The notes under the pieces were generated by a model. That model was given only the letters and a program-made list of their open reading frames with translations. It searched no databases and was not told the DNA's origin. This document shows positions 1 through 3,944 of a stretch of DNA of 6,124 bases, piece by piece. The stretch spans positions 1-6,124 of the forward strand of contig CALGBV010000373.1 of NCBI GenBank assembly GCA_937884015.1. Reading direction: 5' to 3'. A program made the position numbers and the translations under genes. This stretch comes from an uncultured Bacteroidales bacterium (lineage in GTDB: Bacteria > Bacteroidota > Bacteroidia > Bacteroidales > F082). Every line of letters starts with the position of its first letter. Positions within the stretch are counted from its first letter, which is position 1.

Positions 1-1
1 C

Positions 2-157
2 CAAAGAAAAGAAAAACTTACTAATTTAGCGCACCGAAAAAGAACAATGGAAACGACATCGACATATTATCACATCGGCTCCTAGACGACCATCACCGAT
101 GCCAAAGGCAACCTCGAGCAGGAAGCGAGCTTCGATGCCTGGGGCAACTTCGTATAG
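2..157 (+). pseudogene. RHS/YD-repeat protein, 3' remnant with in-frame stops
   Basis: Read in the frame starting at base 2, the stretch from base 47 gives a peptide typical of the end of an RHS/YD-repeat core: TYY and HIGS, then a TAG at 83-85, then TTITDAKGNLEQ and ASFDAWGN, ending at a second TAG at 155-157. RHS proteins commonly carry Tyr-Tyr, DHLGS, a tryptophan or other residue, then TD.xGN and a FDxWGN element. Here the TAG sits where a TGG tryptophan codon would fit, and about two residues seem to be missing before HIGS. The usual continuation after WGN is absent. Intact RHS proteins are very large secreted or surface proteins, often polymorphic toxins with variable C-terminal tips. 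This is most likely a dead leftover from such a locus, whose upstream part lies outside the window. The bases before about 47 in this frame (QRKEKLTNLAHRKR) show nothing I recognise. The family assignment rests on a short match and is moderately sure. Confidence 0.6.
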
Positions 158-170
158 GTGGATAGGCACG

Positions 171-210
171 AACAACAAAAGGCTGTCCAAACGGGCAGCC
201 TTTTTTGTTG
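171..210. terminator. bidirectional rho-independent terminator after folA
   Basis: The GC-rich stem GGCTGTCC (181-188) pairs with GGGCAGCC (193-200), with one G-T pair, around the 4-base loop AAAC. It is flanked by an A-rich left side (AACAAAA, 174-180) and a T-rich right side (TTTTTTGTT, 201-209) that extend the pairing. Read on either strand, the stem is followed by a T tract, so it can stop transcription both ways. It lies 23 bases past the folA stop codon and should end the minus-strand nupG-thyA-folA transcript. It would equally stop anything coming from the RHS remnant on the plus strand. Confidence 0.88.
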
Positions 211-233
211 GTCTATAAGAATGCAATGTGTTG

Positions 234-731
234 TTATTCCGTCTTGCGTTCCCATTCCTCGAAACGGTAAATGAAATCGGCCTGTTCGTCATTGTCGACG
301 ACTTCCATGTCAAGCAGGTTCCATTCATCGAAATTGACGTATGGGAAATAGGTGTCGGCTTCGAAAGACTTCTCAAGGCGCGTCAGATATAGTTTGTCGG
401 CAAAAGGGAGGAACTGTGCATAAATCAGTCCACCGCCGATGATGAAGACTTCTTCCTCGGTTTCCACTAATTTCATGGCATCGGGAATGGATGGTGCCAG
501 TTCGAACCCTTCGGGTGCTTCGTCGAGTCGCGTTGAGATGATGATGTTACGGCGGTTGGGCAATGGCTTGTGATTGCGCAACGACAGGTAAGTCTTGTAG
601 CCCATGATGACCGTATGTCCCGTCGTGATTTGCTTGAAATGCTTCAGGTCGTTTGAAAGATGCCAAATCAGATCGCCGTTTTTCCCAATGGCACGGTTCT
701 CGGCTAATGCTACTATTATTGATATTTTCAT
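234..731 (-). CDS. folA: dihydrofolate reductase
   Basis: This cytoplasmic enzyme reduces dihydrofolate to tetrahydrofolate with NADPH and recycles the dihydrofolate that thymidylate synthase makes. The protein has 165 residues, close to the usual bacterial length (E. coli 159). The single DHFR fold is clear. It opens with ISIIVALAENRAIGKNGDLIWHL (residues 3-25), carrying the Met20-loop region and tryptophan 23. The catalytic acid is Asp28, equivalent to E. coli Asp27. KPLPNRRNI (55-63) includes the folate-binding arginine at residue 60, IIGGGLIY (97-104) is the cofactor glycine motif, and a threonine follows at 117. One oddity is Tyr45 in MGYKTY, where many DHFRs have an arginine that helps hold the NADPH 2'-phosphate. 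The start is an ATG preceded by an A-rich stretch without a clear Shine-Dalgarno site, as is normal in this phylum. It lies 106 bases after thyA on the same strand and ends in TAA just before a strong terminator, so it is probably the last gene of the operon. Confidence 0.97.
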   Translation of the reverse strand: MKISIIVALAENRAIGKNGDLIWHLSNDLKHFKQITTGHTVIMGYKTYLSLRNHKPLPNRRNIIISTRLDEAPEGFELAPSIPDAMKLVETEEEVFIIGGGLIYAQFLPFADKLYLTRLEKSFEADTYFPYVNFDEWNLLDMEVVDNDEQADFIYRFEEWERKTE

Positions 732-738
732 TTTTTCA

Positions 739-812
739 TCGGTTTTCGATTTTCAGTTCTCGGTTTTCAGCCAACAATAAACTGATAACTGATAACCGAT
801 AACCGAAAACCA
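739..812. repeat. imperfect inverted repeat built of 7-base units (ACYGAWA)
   Basis: The right arm (782-811) reads as consecutive 7-base units ACTGATA, ACTGATA, ACCGATA, ACCGAAA (from base 781), then ACC. The left arm (741-770) is a degenerate array of the same unit in the opposite orientation. When the left arm is reverse-complemented, 24 of 30 positions match the right arm, with an 11-base spacer (771-781). The transcript could therefore fold into a long imperfect hairpin between thyA and folA. Both sides share the unit with the direct array at 3092-3129. Function is unknown. Candidates are an intercistronic stability or attenuation element, or a dispersed repeat with no role. Confidence 0.75.
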
Positions 813-837
813 TTAATTATAGGTATAAATTCAAATC

Positions 838-1665
838 CTACACACTAACCTCTCCTTTGATGGCTGGATAAGGATCGTAATTCTCAAGGGTGAAATCTTC
901 GTATTTGAAGGCAAAGATGTCCTTGATTTCCGGATTGAGTTTCATGGTCGGCAACGGACGCGGTTCACGCGAAAGTTGCGTCTTCACCTGCTCAATCAGG
1001 TTGTTGTAGATGTGGACATCGCCGAAGGTGTGGACGAAATCGCCAGGCTGCAAGCCACAGACCTGTGCCATCATCATGGTCAGCAGGGCGTAGGAGGCAA
1101 TGTTGAAAGGCACGCCTAAAAACACATCGGCGCTGCGCTGGTAGAGTTGGCACGATAGTTTTCCGTCGGCCACATAAAACTGGAAAAATGCATGGCAGGG
1201 TGGAAGCGCGGCTTTTCCCGCGGCGACGTTGGCGGAGAAATCTTTCTCATGCTCATCTGGTAAAACCGATGGATTCCATGCCGTTACGATATGGCGGCGG
1301 CTGTTCGGATTGTTCTTGATGCTTTCAATCACTTCCTTTATCTGGTCGATGCCTTCATTGTTCCAGTTGCGCCATTGGGCACCGTAAACGGGACCAAGGT
1401 CACCATTTGGGTCGGCCCATTCGTCCCAGATGCTTACTTTGTTGTCGTGCAGATATTTGATGTTCGTGTCGCCGCTCAAAAGCCACAGCAGTTCGTGGAT
1501 GATGGATTTCAGATGGACTTTCTTTGTGGTAACAAGCGGGAATCCTTCCTGAAGGTCGAAACGCATCTGGTAGCCGAACACGCTGATGGTGCCGGTTCCT
1601 GTGCGGTCGCCTTTCTGAACGCCGTGGTCGAGGATATATTGCAGCAGGTCGAGGTATTGCTTCAT
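838..1665 (-). CDS. thyA: thymidylate synthase
   Basis: ThyA methylates dUMP to dTMP, using 5,10-methylene-tetrahydrofolate as both carbon donor and reductant and releasing dihydrofolate, which the neighbouring FolA reduces. All the hallmark residues of the classical family are visible: Arg21 in GDRTGTGT for phosphate binding, Arg123-Arg124 in NSRRHIVTAWNP, the catalytic Cys157 in LPPCHAFFQFYV, Arg177-Ser178-Asp180 in CQLYQRSADVFLGVPFNIASYA, Asn188, and His218/Tyr220 in TFGDVHIYNN. The C-terminal YDPYPAIK is also typical. At 275 residues it is 11 longer than the E. coli enzyme. The extra length sits at about residues 136-153, just before the active-site cysteine, in a segment that varies in length across the family. 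The start ATG overlaps the stop codon of the upstream permease (ATGA), so translation is probably coupled. The stop is TAG, followed by an inverted repeat before folA. Confidence 0.98.
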   Translation of the reverse strand: MKQYLDLLQYILDHGVQKGDRTGTGTISVFGYQMRFDLQEGFPLVTTKKVHLKSIIHELLWLLSGDTNIKYLHDNKVSIWDEWADPNGDLGPVYGAQWRNWNNEGIDQIKEVIESIKNNPNSRRHIVTAWNPSVLPDEHEKDFSANVAAGKAALPPCHAFFQFYVADGKLSCQLYQRSADVFLGVPFNIASYALLTMMMAQVCGLQPGDFVHTFGDVHIYNNLIEQVKTQLSREPRPLPTMKLNPEIKDIFAFKYEDFTLENYDPYPAIKGEVSV

Positions 1666-2966
1666 TTTTCTGCCTCTGGATTATGCTTGTATTTAAACAC
1701 AATGGCAAATGTAACAGCAACCACCAAAGCAAATGCTGCAAAGATATACCACACAGTCGACCAAGAATTGGCTGCATTGCCAACTGTATAGCCAATGCCA
1801 TCAACTTCCTGGTAATGTGTGAAAGCGTTCACGATGGCTTGTGCGCTCAGTGTGCCGATGGTGGCACCAAAACCGTTGGTCATCATCATGAACACGCCTT
1901 GTGCGCTGCTACGGATGTTTTCGTCAGTTTCTTTTTCAACGAAAAGCGAGCCGCTGATATTGAAGAAATCGAAAGCGACACCGTAAACGATGCAGGAAAG
2001 GATGAGCAGCCAAACGCCGCTGCCTGTGTTGCCTAATCCGAAGAATCCGAAACGCAGCACCCATGCGAACATGGCGATCAGCATGACTTTTTTGATGCCG
2101 AATTTGCGCAGGAAGAAAGGAATCAAGAGAATGCAAAGCGTCTCTGACAGTTGCGAGAGGGAGATGAGCAGGTTAGCGTTTTTGGTGAAGAACAGATTCT
2201 GGAAATCAGGATTGGCAGCGAAACTCGAAATAAAAGGATTTGCGTAACCATTGGTGATTTGTAGCGAAACGCCAAGCAGCATCGAGAAAATGAAGAAGAG
2301 GCACATCTTCTTGTCCTTGAACAAATTGAAAGCGCGAAGCCCCATTGCATCGACAAACGAAGTCTTGCCTTGGTTGCGGTTGACAGGGCAAGTCGGCAAA
2401 GTGAATGCATAAACGGCAAGAATTATGCCCCAAATGGCACTGACAAAGAATTGATTGTAAGTCATTTGGAACGAAACGCCGTTTGCCTTGATGAAGTTCA
2501 CGAGCAGCATTGAGATAATGAAACCGATTGTGCCGAACACACGGATAGGAGGGAAGGCCTTAACAGTGTCGAGACCAGCCTGTGTGAGCGCCGTGAAACT
2601 GACGGAGTTGCCCAATGCGATAGTCGGCATATAAAAAGCAACGCTAATGGTGTATGGAATGAAAAGCTGTGCAAATGTGACATCTTTGCCGTAAGTCATT
2701 CCAATGTAACCCGTGATGGCCATGCAGATGGCGGCAATGCCGTGGCAGATGCCTAAGAGTCTGTTGGCAGGGATGCGCTTGTCGGCCACAATGCCCATAA
2801 GTGCAGGCATGAACAAGCTGACGATTCCTTGAATAGAGTAGAACCATCCGATTTTTGCGCCTAAGCCGGCGTTGGCAAGATAACTTCCCATGGAAGTCAG
2901 GTAAGCTCCCCATACAGCAAAGATGAGGAAATTCATCACGATTAAACGAAACTTGATTGCTTTCAT
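1662..2966 (-). CDS. nupG: NupG-family nucleoside:H+ symporter
   Basis: This is an inner-membrane transporter of the nucleoside:H+ symporter branch of the major facilitator superfamily, expected to have 12 helices and to import nucleosides with protons. Its 434 residues align along their whole length with E. coli NupG (418). Shared stretches include MPALMGIVADK (53-63), FPPIRVFGTIGFI (138-150), FFIFSMLLGVSLQITN (224-239), SQLSETL (271-277), VYGVAFDFFNISGS (327-340), VEKE (343-346) and the C-terminal FKYKH (424-428). Residues I recall as lining the uridine site of E. coli NupG are all present: Arg142, Thr146, Phe149, Gln236, Asn239, Gln272, Glu275, Tyr328 and Phe332, together with Asp333. The substrate class is therefore well supported, but which nucleosides it prefers is not visible. 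Its stop overlaps the thyA start by four bases, which suggests that imported pyrimidine nucleosides feed thymidylate supply. The gap upstream (2967-3142) is A/T-rich with repeats, and I could not pick a convincing promoter in it. It is 176 bases after the BFN gene on the same strand. Confidence 0.92.
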   Translation of the reverse strand: MKAIKFRLIVMNFLIFAVWGAYLTSMGSYLANAGLGAKIGWFYSIQGIVSLFMPALMGIVADKRIPANRLLGICHGIAAICMAITGYIGMTYGKDVTFAQLFIPYTISVAFYMPTIALGNSVSFTALTQAGLDTVKAFPPIRVFGTIGFIISMLLVNFIKANGVSFQMTYNQFFVSAIWGIILAVYAFTLPTCPVNRNQGKTSFVDAMGLRAFNLFKDKKMCLFFIFSMLLGVSLQITNGYANPFISSFAANPDFQNLFFTKNANLLISLSQLSETLCILLIPFFLRKFGIKKVMLIAMFAWVLRFGFFGLGNTGSGVWLLILSCIVYGVAFDFFNISGSLFVEKETDENIRSSAQGVFMMMTNGFGATIGTLSAQAIVNAFTHYQEVDGIGYTVGNAANSWSTVWYIFAAFALVVAVTFAIVFKYKHNPEAEK

Positions 2967-2992
2967 GTGTTTGTATGATTTAAAATTTAATA

Positions 2993-3016
2993 TTCAAAGA
3001 TTTAAAGATTTGATTT
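2993..3016. repeat. short 8-base tandem repeat upstream of nupG
   Basis: Three consecutive 8-base units, TTCAAAGA, TTTAAAGA and a diverged TTTGATTT, lie 27 bases upstream of the nupG start. The first two differ at one position. This is low-complexity A/T-rich DNA, so the periodicity could be chance. It is listed because the neighbouring array at 3021-3086 has the same period. Confidence 0.4.
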
Positions 3017-3020
3017 TTAT

Positions 3021-3086
3021 ACTTTTGGACTTTTGGACAATTTGACTATTGGACATTTAGACTTTTTGAACAATTTTGAACTTTTT
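3021..3086. repeat. degenerate 8-base tandem array (ACTTTTGG-like)
   Basis: From base 3021 the sequence divides into 8-base units: ACTTTTGG, ACTTTTGG, ACAATTTG, ACTATTGG, ACATTTAG and ACTTTTTG. Then come a 10-base unit AACAATTTTG and a last AACTTTTT. The first two are identical, and later copies drift while keeping AC at the unit start and mostly G at the end. The array sits in the 176-base gap between the BFN gene and nupG and is followed within a few bases by the 7-base array at 3092-3129. No open reading frame explains it. It may be replication-slippage DNA or a spaced set of binding sites. Confidence 0.7.
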
Positions 3087-3091
3087 AAAAA

Positions 3092-3129
3092 ACCGATAAC
3101 CGATAACTGAAAACTGAAAACCGATAACC
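3092..3129. repeat. 7-base direct tandem array (ACYGAWA)
   Basis: Five full units run head to tail: ACCGATA, ACCGATA, ACTGAAA, ACTGAAA, ACCGATA, then ACC. Every unit fits ACYGAWA. It is the same unit and orientation (as written on the plus strand) as the right arm of the repeat between thyA and folA, over 2 kb away. Here there is no opposing arm, so it cannot form the same hairpin. It lies 14 bases beyond the stop codon of the BFN gene. Confidence 0.8.
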
Positions 3130-3142
3130 ATTTCATTCATAC

Positions 3143-3730
3143 TCATTTTCTGCTGTTTAGTTCGTCTCTGATTTGCGCAGCTTTTTCGTAGTCTTCGTCT
3201 TCGATAGCGGTTTGAAGCAGGTCTTCCAGTTCCGCTTCGCTCAATTGCTGCAAGGATTCTTCATCATTAATTATAGGTGTGTCTTCAGTTTCCACATCGT
3301 TGTCCATAACCTGGTTTTCATCGTCCATGATGATGCCAGCTTCGTCCATGACCGATTCGTAGGCGAAAATCGGACAGCCGCAACGCACTGCCAAGGCGAT
3401 GGCATCGGAAGGACGCGCATCAATCATGCTGAGTTCGCCGAGATGTTCGCAGACCAAAACGGCATAGAACACGCCTTCGCGGAAACGGTTGATGACGACT
3501 TCCTTGATGTTGATACTGAAGTTGTTTGCGAAATTCAGAAACAGATCGTGGGTGAGGGGACGGCTGTTTTTCTGGCGCTCTATGCCCATGGCGATGCTTT
3601 GCGCCTCGTTGCTACCGATGACGATGGGAAGCCTTCGCTGCGAGTTCTTGTCGCCCATGATGAGGACGTAAGCCCCCGTTTGCGACTCGCTGTAGGACAT
3701 GCCCATGATTTCCAATGCTACCTTGTTCAT
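3143..3730 (-). CDS. bifunctional nuclease (BFN/DUF151) domain protein with C-terminal UVR motif
   Basis: This is a 195-residue protein of two parts. Residues 1 to about 128 form a BFN domain: Gly-Met-Ser-Tyr-Ser near the start, LPIVIGSNEAQSIAMGIE (34-51), RPLTHDL (57-63) and the hallmark DARPSDAIALAVR (104-116). A very acidic linker follows (about 129-160). The C-terminal helix pair LEDLLQTAIEDEDYEKAAQIRDEL (168-191) resembles the UvrB/UvrC interaction motif. Plant BFN proteins were reported to degrade DNA and RNA, but the role of the bacterial members is poorly defined, so nuclease activity here is inferred from the family name only. The ATG at 3728-3730 is taken as the start. A TTG two codons upstream (3734-3736) is also in frame, but MNKVALEIMG matches the usual beginning of this family. 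A good Bacteroidetes-type promoter lies upstream. The stop is TGA, followed by a repeat-rich gap before nupG. Family sure, function unsure. Confidence 0.92.
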   Translation of the reverse strand: MNKVALEIMGMSYSESQTGAYVLIMGDKNSQRRLPIVIGSNEAQSIAMGIERQKNSRPLTHDLFLNFANNFSINIKEVVINRFREGVFYAVLVCEHLGELSMIDARPSDAIALAVRCGCPIFAYESVMDEAGIIMDDENQVMDNDVETEDTPIINDEESLQQLSEAELEDLLQTAIEDEDYEKAAQIRDELNSRK

Positions 3731-3791
3731 TTGCAAAAATTGTTGCGTTTTAGGCGTTTGTTACAAAATAAAACCTTCTTCCTTCAATCGT

Positions 3792-3822
3792 CAAAAATAC
3801 GGACATTTTTCGGATTAGCAAA
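3792..3822 (-). promoter_or_regulatory. Bacteroidetes-type promoter of the BFN gene
   Basis: On the minus strand, a TTTG box (3822-3819) is followed after 19 bases by TATTTTTG (3799-3792). These match the Bacteroidetes -33 TTTG and -7 TAnnTTTG elements with about the usual spacing. Transcription would start near 3785 and give an untranslated leader of roughly 55 bases before the ATG at 3730. The region is A/T-rich, so chance matches are possible, but the full -7 match at the right distance is a good sign. Confidence 0.6.
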
Positions 3823-3862
3823 AAAAAGTTGTTTTTTCGCGATTTTCTAAAGAAAAGATAAT

Positions 3863-3890
3863 TTTTCAAATAGATAAAATCCTATATTTG
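3863..3890 (+). promoter_or_regulatory. probable promoter of hppA
   Basis: TATATTTG at 3883-3890 matches the Bacteroidetes -7 box TAnnTTTG exactly. At the position expected for the -33 box there is only the weak T-rich TTTTC (3863-3867). Transcription would start near 3897 and leave a leader of about 48 bases. It points away from the BFN promoter, about 60 bases off, so the two genes share one divergent control region. Confidence 0.55.
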
Positions 3891-3933
3891 TCCGTTTTTT
3901 AGGCATGAAATCAATTAATGTTTAACTAAAAAT

Positions 3934-3937
3934 AAGG
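3934..3937 (+). promoter_or_regulatory. ribosome binding site of hppA
   Basis: AAGG within AATAAGG lies seven bases before the ATG at 3945, a normal Shine-Dalgarno distance. Together with the good N-terminal helix that follows, it fixes the hppA start. Confidence 0.55.
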
Positions 3938-3944
3938 TTCATTT

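Noticed and set aside
26..376. Minus-strand open frame of 116 codons over the RHS remnant, terminator and the end of folA
   Set aside because: It runs across the strong terminator hairpin and overlaps the 3' end of folA in another frame. The peptide is low in recognisable features, and the region is better explained by the RHS remnant and terminator.
1291..1791. Plus-strand open frame of 166 codons antisense to thyA and nupG
   Set aside because: It lies opposite two solid genes with intact catalytic motifs and has no ribosome site or family resemblance, so it is a shadow frame.
3092..3129. Possible CRISPR-like array
   Set aside because: The units are 7 bases and directly adjacent, with no spacers, and no cas gene is present.
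3818..3842. A-run and T-run pair that could form a hairpin in the BFN-hppA gap
   Set aside because: It pairs almost only A with T and lies within a divergent promoter region, where a terminator would make no sense. Its A-rich side overlaps the BFN -33 box.
3173..3850. Plus-strand open frame of 225 codons antisense to the BFN gene
   Set aside because: Its complement encodes a clear BFN plus UVR protein. The antisense peptide shows no family pattern and runs into the divergent promoter region.
3905..3925. Six-codon upstream frame (MKSINV) in the hppA leader
   Set aside because: The ATG has no properly spaced ribosome site and the peptide carries no run of a regulatory amino acid, so there is no support for a leader peptide or attenuator.
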